DNA of 64,000 nt from UBA6115 sp050952935 (GTDB lineage Bacteria > Bacillota > Clostridia > Christensenellales > Aristaeellaceae): the NCBI GenBank assembly GCA_050952935.1, contig JBMNLS010000001.1, forward strand, positions 62,001 to 126,000. Reading direction: 5' to 3'. A program made the position numbers and the translations under genes. Every line of letters starts with the position of its first letter. Position 1 is the first letter of the stretch. Shown piece after piece: positions 24,580-31,668 of this stretch. The notes under the pieces were generated by a model. The model was not told the origin of the DNA, searched no databases, and saw only the letters and a program-made list of their open reading frames with translations.

Positions 24580-27500
24580 TTACGCGGGCAGGGTGATGCC
24601 CGCTTCTTTTGCCGCTTCCATCAAGGTGTCCAGCGCTTTAATGATCTGCTCTTCCCGGTGCTCGCTCACCACGCAGAAACGGAGCCTGGCCTTGCCTTTG
24701 GGCACGGCGGGAAAGACGGCGGGCGGCACGAAGACGCCCTTGTGGCGCAGGAGGTTGGAGAGGAGGAAGGCGTCCTCATCGCTTCCCACCAGAATCGGGA
24801 TAATGGCGGTTTCCCCGGCCAGGCAGGTGTTCAGCCCCCGCTTGTGGGCTTCTTTCATAAAGGTCTCAATGTTGCGGTGCAGGGACTGGATGATGGATTT
24901 GTCATTGCGCAAAAGACGGATACCAGCCAGGGTGCCTGCCGCCAGAGGCGGGGAGATGCCCACGGAAAAGACAAAGCCGGGCAGGTTATAGCGCAGGTAG
25001 GTGATGAGATTACGGGAGCCGGCCAAATAACCCCCGCAGGTGCCCAGGCCCTTTGACAGGGTGCCCATCTTGATGTCCACATCCCCGGGGGTAAGGCCGA
25101 AGTATTCATCCACGCCGCCGCCGGTTTCGCCGATGACACAGGCGGAATGGGCTTCGTCCACCAGCAGGAAGCAGCCGTATTCCTTTTTCAGCTTCACAAA
25201 GGCGGGGACATTGGCGATGTCGCCGTCCATGGAGTAGGCGCCTTCAATGATGATAAGCACCTTTTCAAATTTGTGCCGCTGGGTTTTGAGGATGCTCTCC
25301 AGGGCCTCCGGGTCATCATGGGGAAAGGGTTTGACGGTGGCCTCGCTCAGCCTGCAGCCCTGGTCAATGGAGTTGTGGGCCAGGGCGTCATAGAGGATAA
25401 GGTCGTTTTTGCCGCAGAAGTTGCCCACAAAGGTGACATTGGTGGCGTGCCCGCTCACCAGCACCAGGGCATCCTCGGTCTTTTTCCAGGCGGCGATTTC
25501 CCGTTCCAGCTCCTGATAGAGGCTTTTTTCCCCGGCCAGAAGCCGGGAGCCGGAGGCGGAGGTGCCGTATTTCTCAATGGCGGCCTGGGCGGCCTTGTTG
25601 ATTTCCTGGCGGCCTGACATGCCCACATAGTTGTATGAACCGAAGTTGAGGGTTTTTACCCCGTCCATCAGGGAAACATCTTTAAGCGCGCTGTCATGGC
25701 GGATGAAATACGGGTTTTCCTGCCCCGCGCCCATAAGGGCCTGCTCCCGCAGGGCAAAGGCCTGAAACTCCGGGCTGTCCTCAAACCGGGTGATGGGGGT
25801 GACCTCTTTCCGGGGGCCTTCCTGGGGCTGGACGCGTTCACCCTTCAGGCGGGCGCTGATGGTATCCGCCAGAGCGTTGACGCTGACGTATTGGCCATAC
25901 TCCTCAGCCGGGATGAGGATGGAGAAAATCTCCTCGATCTTAAGGGACACGGACAACACCTGAAGGCTGTCACCGCCCAGATCGTTGATAAAATGAGCAT
26001 CGTCGGCAATATCCTCAGTGGGCATCTCCAGCACCTGGGCATACACGCCGCGCACCTTGCTTTTGATATCTTCGTTGTTGATGTCCGGGGGCGGTGCCGC
26101 TTGGCTTTCACTGGTGATGGGGTGATCCCCGTTTTTCAGCTTTAGGTCACGATAGGGAATACGGCGGTTTTCGATGGCGTCTTTCAGCGCCAGGCGCTTC
26201 ACTTTGATGCCGCTGGCGGTGGCGAAGCGCTCAGGGGTAGCCAGCACCCGGGTGATCTTCTTCATCACCGGGAGGCGGCCGTTAAGCCGGGTGATCTGGT
26301 GCATCAGCTGGGTTAAAAAGGCCTCGTCCTGGTAGTGCTCACCCACATTGAGCACCAGGGTGATGTCTTCATAGGCCAGGCTCGTCTTCCGGCGGTGCTT
26401 TGCCCGCCTGGCGTCAGTGCTCCGGATGCCCAGGACGCTGAACTGCTCCACACCCTCCAGCTGGCCGAAATAATCCTCAATTTCGTCCGGGTAGATGTTT
26501 TCGCCGGATTCGTTGATGATGACATCCTTGCTGCGGCCTTCCACATACATGCGCATGCCTTTTTCAAGCCGCACAATGTCCCCTGTGCGGAACCAGCCAA
26601 GTTCGTCAATGTCGGGGGCGGAAAGCGCCCCGTTTTTCAGCCTTCTGGTGTGGATGCTGCGGCCCCGGATGAGCATTTCGCCGGTGTTGCCGCGCCAGCT
26701 GTTGGGGATGACCTTGTATTCAACGCTTGAAAAAGGCCTGCCCACGGAGCCCGAGGTGCGGGTGTGCAGGTTCATGCCGGTTTCAACGCTGGTGATGGCG
26801 GTTTCCGTCATGCCAAAGCCGGAGATGGTATAGTAGCCCAGGGCAGCGATGTTGCGCATATGCTCCCGCGGCGTGTGGCTGCCGCCCAGAATGACGCAGT
26901 TGACATCCGGCCCTAGCAGCTGGGCCACCACGGACTTGAACAGCACCTTCCGGGCAAAATCCATGCCAAAGCCAGGGGCAACGCTCTGAATCCCCAGGGA
27001 AAGACCTTTCATGGCCTTAAAGGCAAATCGCTTGAAGGGTTTTTCACTGGCTACTTTTTTGTTGAGGCCCGCGGAGAGGGAATTGGCGAGGAGGGGTACG
27101 GCGCACAGAAAGTTCACCTTGAAGCGGCGCATGGTGCTTAAAATGGTTTCAGGCGCCCGGTCTTTGATGTAGACGCTTTCGTAGCCCACAAAATTGCTCC
27201 ACATCACGCAGACCATAAAGCCAAAGATATGGTGGAAGGGCAGGAAGGCCAGGTTGCGCTGCATCCGGGAATTGATGATGCGGGGGTTGGCCCTGTGAAT
27301 AAGGTCGGAGTTGAGCACCTGCTCGCACAGGGCGGTTTGGTCATATACATAGACGCGGCTGGTTTGGGTGGTGCCGGAGGTGCACAGCGCCACCATGCTG
27401 GCCCAGGTTTTCTCAGGGGCGGGGTCAGCCTCGGGCGCCTGATAAAGATCATCCGCCATCACCTGGATGATGTCTCTGGGCAGAAGCCGTTTGCTTTTGG

Positions 27501-27876
27501 TAATCAGCCCCACCGCCCCGCCTTCCTTTAGCATGAAGGCGGTCATATCGTCATTCAGGTTGGCGTCAACAAGCATGGGCTGATAGCCGGCCTGCACCAG
27601 CGCCCAGAACACCCCGTACCATTCCTTGCAGGTATCCAGCTGAAGGGCCACAAACTTGCCCAGCCTGTCTCTGCCCAGAGTTCTCAAGAGGTAGGCTGAC
27701 CAGGAGTTGACCATCCGGTCATACTGTCGGAAGGTGATGGTTTTTTCTTCATCGCCTTCCAGATAATGGGCGGCCACGCGATCCGGGTTTTCGTTGATGA
27801 GGGCGTAAATGTTTTTGAGCGTCATGTGCTTCCGCAGCGCCTGGCAGCGGGCGGTGATATCGGTGTACAATTCCAT
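24580..27876 (-). CDS. Trifunctional fusion: AMP-forming acyl ligase, carrier protein, alpha-oxoamine synthase
   Basis: ATG 27876 (after CAGGAGGATTCTTTTTT) gives 1098 residues. Domain 1 (~1-590) is an adenylating enzyme: P-loop CTSGTTQTSR (165-174), ISGFGMTET (351-359), GWFRTGD (427-433) and a C-terminal lysine region ASGIKVKRL. Domain 2 (~600-680) is an acyl/peptidyl carrier with phosphopantetheine serine in DLGGDSL (Ser ~637). Domain 3 (~690-1098) is a PLP-dependent alpha-oxoamine synthase: His ~834 in LAHNS, DEAHS (907-911) and the PLP lysine in TLSKGLG (~942). The expected reaction is activation of a carboxylic acid, transfer to the in-cis carrier and decarboxylative condensation with an amino acid to an aminoketone, the chemistry of serine palmitoyltransferase, KBL and BioF. 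PigH- and SxtA-type proteins show that carrier/synthase fusions exist. Confidence 0.93.
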   Translation of the reverse strand: MELYTDITARCQALRKHMTLKNIYALINENPDRVAAHYLEGDEEKTITFRQYDRMVNSWSAYLLRTLGRDRLGKFVALQLDTCKEWYGVFWALVQAGYQPMLVDANLNDDMTAFMLKEGGAVGLITKSKRLLPRDIIQVMADDLYQAPEADPAPEKTWASMVALCTSGTTQTSRVYVYDQTALCEQVLNSDLIHRANPRIINSRMQRNLAFLPFHHIFGFMVCVMWSNFVGYESVYIKDRAPETILSTMRRFKVNFLCAVPLLANSLSAGLNKKVASEKPFKRFAFKAMKGLSLGIQSVAPGFGMDFARKVLFKSVVAQLLGPDVNCVILGGSHTPREHMRNIAALGYYTISGFGMTETAITSVETGMNLHTRTSGSVGRPFSSVEYKVIPNSWRGNTGEMLIRGRSIHTRRLKNGALSAPDIDELGWFRTGDIVRLEKGMRMYVEGRSKDVIINESGENIYPDEIEDYFGQLEGVEQFSVLGIRSTDARRAKHRRKTSLAYEDITLVLNVGEHYQDEAFLTQLMHQITRLNGRLPVMKKITRVLATPERFATASGIKVKRLALKDAIENRRIPYRDLKLKNGDHPITSESQAAPPPDINNEDIKSKVRGVYAQVLEMPTEDIADDAHFINDLGGDSLQVLSVSLKIEEIFSILIPAEEYGQYVSVNALADTISARLKGERVQPQEGPRKEVTPITRFEDSPEFQAFALREQALMGAGQENPYFIRHDSALKDVSLMDGVKTLNFGSYNYVGMSGRQEINKAAQAAIEKYGTSASGSRLLAGEKSLYQELEREIAAWKKTEDALVLVSGHATNVTFVGNFCGKNDLILYDALAHNSIDQGCRLSEATVKPFPHDDPEALESILKTQRHKFEKVLIIIEGAYSMDGDIANVPAFVKLKKEYGCFLLVDEAHSACVIGETGGGVDEYFGLTPGDVDIKMGTLSKGLGTCGGYLAGSRNLITYLRYNLPGFVFSVGISPPLAAGTLAGIRLLRNDKSIIQSLHRNIETFMKEAHKRGLNTCLAGETAIIPILVGSDEDAFLLSNLLRHKGVFVPPAVFPAVPKGKARLRFCVVSEHREEQIIKALDTLMEAAKEAGITLPA

Positions 27877-27904
27877 AAAAAAGAATCCTCCTGAAAGCAG
27901 GCTG

Positions 27905-28717
27905 CTATACTTTGTAATATTTGGACAGAAGAAAGAGAAATAGCCGGTTTGGCAGAATGTCGTGAAGAACAACGGCGGCGCGCTGGCTGAAGGAAGCCAC
28001 CCGCAGCCGCATGGGCAGGCGTTTCTTATTCAGGGCGCGGGCTACTTTTTGTCCCAGGTGGGCAGGGCTTAGCCCCTGACCCTCATCCCGGGCGATAACA
28101 GCGCAGACCCGGTCCAGGCTTGCCTGATAGGCGGGGGAGGTCTGCCTAGCGCGGGCGCGGTATTTACTGGCGCCCCCCTGATGATCCCCCGGCTCAACCA
28201 GCATCACCTGGATGCCCTTGTCTTGGTTTTCCATGCGCAGGCACTCGCAGTAGCCCTCCAAGGCGTGCTTGGCGGCCACATAGGCCCCCTGATAAGGGGT
28301 GGGCAGCAGGCCGTTGATGGAGGAAAAGGCAATCACTTTGCCCCCGCCGTTTTCAATCATCAGGGGCAGCGCCCCCCGCACCAGGCGCAGGGCACCCATC
28401 AGGCTTACATCGATGACGGCCAGCATTTCATCATCCGAGTACTGGGCGGCGGGGCCCAGGGTGAGAACGCCGGCGGCGCAAACCAGGGCCTGGGGGGTGC
28501 CCAGGCGGTTCAAAGCCGTTTTGATGAAGGCGTCCACGCTGGCCTGGTCGGTCACATCCAGGGACAGGCGCAGGATGCCGTTTTCATCCGCGGTCTGCTC
28601 CCCTCTAAAGGAGCGGGCACCTGCTATCACCTGCCAGCCGGCCTTGGCCAGCGCTTCCGCTGTGGCCTTGCCCAGCCCGCTGGAAGCCCCGGCCACCCAG
28701 ACAACTTGGTTTGCCAT
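27905..28717 (-). CDS. Short-chain dehydrogenase/reductase
   Basis: The 270-residue classical SDR has cofactor loop VAGASSGLGKATAEALA, catalytic Ser region VIAFSSINGLLPT and YVAAK (Tyr-x-x-x-Lys), with the Asn-region VCAAGVLTLGP. An arginine after strand 2 (GARSFRG) suggests NADPH preference. The C-terminus is hydrophobic and basic (ILPNRLFLFLLSKYYKV) and may touch a membrane. ATG 28717 follows GGGGAGGGGA. It is the first gene of the operon, 28 bp ahead of the fusion gene. A reductase next to an alpha-oxoamine synthase is what is expected for 3-ketosphinganine-type reduction of the aminoketone to an amino alcohol. Confidence 0.92.
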   Translation of the reverse strand: MANQVVWVAGASSGLGKATAEALAKAGWQVIAGARSFRGEQTADENGILRLSLDVTDQASVDAFIKTALNRLGTPQALVCAAGVLTLGPAAQYSDDEMLAVIDVSLMGALRLVRGALPLMIENGGGKVIAFSSINGLLPTPYQGAYVAAKHALEGYCECLRMENQDKGIQVMLVEPGDHQGGASKYRARARQTSPAYQASLDRVCAVIARDEGQGLSPAHLGQKVARALNKKRLPMRLRVASFSQRAAVVLHDILPNRLFLFLLSKYYKV

Positions 28718-28769
28718 TCCCCTCCCCTAAGCAGATGGTCAATCTTTTCCCGTCCGGAAAAGTACCAAC

Positions 28770-28798
28770 AGTTTAATCTATTTTGTCGGATTAAACAA
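28770..28798 (-). promoter_or_regulatory. Promoter with palindromic operator for the SDR/fusion operon
   Basis: On the minus strand, TTGTTT (28793-28798) and TAAACT (28770-28775) are spaced 17 bp. The perfect inverted repeat GTTTAATC-N10-GATTAAAC (28771-28778 and 28789-28796) covers exactly these promoter boxes, so a dimeric repressor bound there would block RNA polymerase. A second small dyad, CTTTTCC...GGAAAAG (28744-28762), lies in the presumed leader. Confidence 0.6.
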
Positions 28799-28809
28799 GC
28801 TAAGAGAAA

Positions 28810-30419
28810 CTTGAGTTTCCGTATTCTGATTATACTTTTTGATTGAGCTGCAGGTGATTCAGGGGTTTTGAGGAAGTCACTGTCAAATCATGTCTTTTTT
28901 GTCAATATTCTGGCATATTTATGACGGAAAATGAGGAACCTTTCCTGTTTTTCATAGTAGAATTGATTTGTAACAAAAACTCGACTAAACAAATCCAGGG
29001 AGGCTCCTCATGCGTTATTCTACCACAGATACCTATCAACTCAAAAGGGAAATCATCACCTTCGCCAGGCGTCTGAGTGAAGGCCTCCCACGGGATTGGG
29101 AAAAGTTTACCGCTGATATGCTTTTCGGCATCCTCGCGTCCAGCAGCTGCATTCTTTCCCGCTTTGCCGATGTGCTCAAAGAAGATATCTTGAAAAAGAA
29201 CACCGTTGAACGCTTGGCACGAAAGCTGTTAGAAGATATGCCCCCCGAACTCACCCATCATTACCTGTCCTTTGCCCGGAACATCGCGCAGGACACGGGG
29301 CCTGTCTTTGTGGATGATACGGACATCACCAAGCCCTATGGCAAAGCCTTTGAGGATATGGGAACGGTCAGAGATGGCTCTTCGGCAGATAAAAAGCTGA
29401 AGAATGGGTATTATGTGACTGAAATGACTGCCCTGAGCCATCGTACCCGTCAGCCTATCAGCCTCTATTCCCATATCCATTCCTCTCACTCAAAAAACTA
29501 TACCTCTGTCAACGACATCACCTTCCGGGCATTGAAAGAAGTTTTCCCTTATTTCCCCAAAGCAACCTATGTCTTTGACCGGGGTTATGATATGAACAAG
29601 CTATATCTTTTCATGTACGAGCATGAAAAGAGCTTCATCGTTCGCGTCACCAGCAACAGAAATCTGTTCTGTAAAAACAAGTGGTTCAAGTCGACCACGC
29701 TCAGGGACAAATACAAAGGCAAGTTTAAGTGCCCGGTCTTATATGGCGGCAAAAAGACTGAATGCTGGGTCACCTGTGTCAATGTCAAGATCACCGCGAG
29801 CTGCAAATGGCTCAAGTTAGTATTGGTATATGGGCTGTCAGATACCCCCATGATGCTGTTGACCAACCACCCGGTCAGAAACAGGGAGGACGCGCTGCAG
29901 GTTGTCCGGATGTATTTCATGCGGTGGCGGATAGAGGAGCATTTCCGCTTCAAGAAGACGACCCTGGGGTTTGAGGATATGCGGGTGCGCAAGCTGAAGG
30001 CAATGAATCACTTGAGTCAGTTTGTGAGCATGGCCATTGGTTTTTTGTGCGCACAGGCAGACAAAAGAAACACCTCCAAGCTCAGGCGCGCCGTGACGCG
30101 CGAGGCAAATGGACAGAAGCAGGAGCACAAAATATCCTTTCTGCTTTATAGAATGGGGCTGGGTATCCAGCGCATTCTGGCCAGGGCACAAACAGGCATC
30201 CGTGCCTGGTTCCACGTAGGCCGACCCAAATACAGGCAGTTATCCTTCCCTTTGCTATGTTGAAATACAACAACTGAATAGGCGCGCACAAGGGCTTGTT
30301 TACCTTCCCTTTTTTTGGAAAATTCGCTCTGTAAAATGAAATACCGCATCCTCTACCATGCAGAGGCTCAGAAATCTCTGCTCATTGCACCAGAAGATTG
30401 CAAAATACGGAAACTCAAA
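28810..30419 (+). mobile_element. Complete IS4-type insertion sequence
   Basis: Terminal inverted repeats TTGAGTTTCCGTATTCTG (28811-28828) and its 17/18 reverse match (30401-30418) bound a 1.6-kb unit with one transposase gene. The octamer AAGAGAAA occurs directly outside both ends (28802-28809 and 30420-30427), the probable target duplication. The copy looks intact and thus recent. It lies ~93 bp upstream of the SDR start but outside the predicted promoter. Confidence 0.85.
29010..30263 (+). CDS. DDE transposase, IS4 family
   Basis: The protein has 417 residues. The catalytic triad can be read as PVFVDDTDITKP (first Asp), YVFDRGYDMNKLYLF (second Asp in DRGYD) and the C-terminal signature MYFMRWRIEEHFRFKK (Y-x2-R-x3-E-x6-K type, with the Glu in IEEHF), which is diagnostic for IS4-group transposases. 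ATG 29010 follows AGGGAGGCTCCTC. The frame is uninterrupted, so the enzyme may be active. It fills most of the IS between terminal repeats at 28811 and 30418. A basic C-terminal tail (RGPRAW-like region AGRPKYRQLSF variants) ends the protein. Confidence 0.92.
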   Translation: MRYSTTDTYQLKREIITFARRLSEGLPRDWEKFTADMLFGILASSSCILSRFADVLKEDILKKNTVERLARKLLEDMPPELTHHYLSFARNIAQDTGPVFVDDTDITKPYGKAFEDMGTVRDGSSADKKLKNGYYVTEMTALSHRTRQPISLYSHIHSSHSKNYTSVNDITFRALKEVFPYFPKATYVFDRGYDMNKLYLFMYEHEKSFIVRVTSNRNLFCKNKWFKSTTLRDKYKGKFKCPVLYGGKKTECWVTCVNVKITASCKWLKLVLVYGLSDTPMMLLTNHPVRNREDALQVVRMYFMRWRIEEHFRFKKTTLGFEDMRVRKLKAMNHLSQFVSMAIGFLCAQADKRNTSKLRRAVTREANGQKQEHKISFLLYRMGLGIQRILARAQTGIRAWFHVGRPKYRQLSFPLLC

Positions 30420-30552
30420 AAGAGAAAATGATGATGAAACCATGAGAATGATGCCAAGAAAAATCAACCGCCGGTTGGGTCAGGGCAAGCAGCGCTTGAT
30501 TGTGTTTGCCTACGGCTGGCTTTACAATGGGGACAAACAGGAGGGAAACGCG

Positions 30553-31034
30553 ATGAACGACATGGGGAAATAGATCCGTGCGCTGCGGCTAAAGAAAAAC
30601 ATCACCCAGGAAGCTTTGGCAGGGGAACTGTTGGTGAGCCCCCAGGCGGTGAGCAAGTGGGAAAACGGACAGACGCTGCCGGACATCATGCTTTTGCCAG
30701 TGGGGATATAAAAGCCGCCAGAGCGGCCTGGGACAAGATGCTGGCGGACTACTCCGGGGAATGGCTCACGCAGCTGTGCTATGGGGAGGCCATGATCTAT
30801 CTGGAAGATGAGGAAAAAGCCGTTAAACACCTAAAACAGGTGGCGGCGCTGCAGCCCAAACCCCGCAACACCGACGCTTATGACACCATCGCCCAACTGG
30901 CGCTGATCCGGAGCGATAAAAAGGCTGCCGCCACCGCCTATGAAAAGGCGCTGGACATTATAAAAACAGAATGGCAGATGGGCGACACCCAAATGGCGGA
31001 GGATCTCAGGCGGAAGATCATCAGTCTGCGCTGA
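30553..31034 (+). pseudogene. Broken XRE-family regulator with TPR-like C-terminus
   Basis: After AGGAGGGAAACGCG an ATG at 30553 starts MNDMGK, then a TAG, after which the same frame continues as a clear Cro/CI helix-turn-helix (IRALRLKKNITQEALAGELL, VSPQAVSKWENGQTLPDIM) and stops near 30710. From about 30690 a different frame reads a TPR-like C-terminus (AFASGDIKAARAAWDKML ... ALIRSDKKAAATAYEKALDI) to 31034. A nonsense codon plus a deletion with frame change therefore separate the two halves of what was a regulator of ~300 residues or more. It directly follows the IS element. Its last 14 bases overlap the convergent gene at 31021. Confidence 0.8.
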
Positions 31035-31554
31035 GGGTGCCATGGCAGTAGGCGCAATGGCCGTGACCGCCTTTTTCCACACTGCCGGGCGCTCCGCAGG
31101 CCGGACACACCACCCGCACCCGGGGCTGCTGTATCTCCTGAGCGCTGTGGACCGGCGGGGACAGGTCAAGCAAAGCGATATCCCCTGACTGGTCGATGCT
31201 CAGCGCCGGGAAGAAGCCCAGCTTGGTCATCCGGCTCAGCTCACGCCGCACAGTCTCAGCGGAAGCACCCAGCTGCGCGGCGATTGATTCCAGGCGCATG
31301 TCCCCGGTTTGTTTCAAAGCTGTGTAGTAGCTGGGGAAGCGCTTGGCTGTGCGCTGGAGACGATAGCCTTTGACGGCGGGCCAGGCCATGAGCGCGGTGA
31401 TGGCAATTCCCCAGAAGCCGGAGGAGAACTCCGGATCGTTGAGGTGCACAGAGAGGCTTGCTTTGCCAATAAGCAGGGCCAGCGGAAGGAATATGAACAT
31501 CAAACGTCTTCCCTTGCGCCGGGCTTTTCGGACTGATTCTGGTTCAGGGATCAT
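31021..31554 (-). CDS. Membrane protein with winged-helix-like and zinc-ribbon segments
   Basis: ATG 31554 is preferred to a GTG at 31563 because AAGGAG lies 8 nt upstream of the ATG. The 177-residue product has a basic N-terminus (SVRKARRKGRRLM), two hydrophobic segments (~20-37 and ~47-62), a helical part with a PCI/winged-helix-like phrase (MRLESIAAQLGASAETVRRE, LSRMTKLGFFPALSIDQSG) and a C-terminal zinc ribbon with CPACG and CAYCHG. I do not know the function; such proteins are often co-inherited with XRE regulators of the adjacent broken type. It may be a membrane-tethered regulator or a protein-quality factor. Confidence 0.75.
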   Translation of the reverse strand: MIPEPESVRKARRKGRRLMFIFLPLALLIGKASLSVHLNDPEFSSGFWGIAITALMAWPAVKGYRLQRTAKRFPSYYTALKQTGDMRLESIAAQLGASAETVRRELSRMTKLGFFPALSIDQSGDIALLDLSPPVHSAQEIQQPRVRVVCPACGAPGSVEKGGHGHCAYCHGTLSAD

Positions 31555-31580
31555 CTGCGCCACTCCTTTCCGTCCCCGAT

Positions 31581-31596
31581 TGTTCCACGTGAAACA
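31581..31596. promoter_or_regulatory. parS centromere-like site (perfect)
   Basis: TGTTCCACGTGAAACA is an exact 16-bp match to the Bacillota-type ParB/Spo0J binding site. It is intergenic, just upstream of the gene at 31021-31554. ParB loads here and spreads, and SMC is recruited for chromosome segregation; such sites cluster around the replication origin. The reverse-oriented identical site is at 35698-35713. Confidence 0.92.
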
Positions 31597-31624
31597 TTCT
31601 TATTAAATAAAATTTGGGGGGTCT

Positions 31625-31646
31625 GGGGGCTTTTTCAAAAGCCCCC
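31625..31646 (-). terminator. Hairpin after the ABC exporter operon
   Basis: GGGGGCTTTT pairs with AAAAGCCCCC around a 2-nt loop, ~23 bp beyond the stop of the gene at 31669. No long T-run follows on the minus strand. It probably ends or processes the exporter transcript before the parS site. Confidence 0.6.
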
Positions 31647-31668
31647 GGCGTGCTTCATCCCCGTTCCC

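Noticed and set aside
23293..25056. 587-codon open frame on the plus strand
   Set aside because: It is antisense to two well-supported minus-strand genes (D-aminoacylase-like and the fusion), has no ribosome site, and its protein is typical low-complexity antisense text from GC-rich coding DNA.
30358..30573. 71-codon frame across the right end of the IS element
   Set aside because: It crosses the IS terminal repeat into flanking DNA and has no ribosome site; chance frame.
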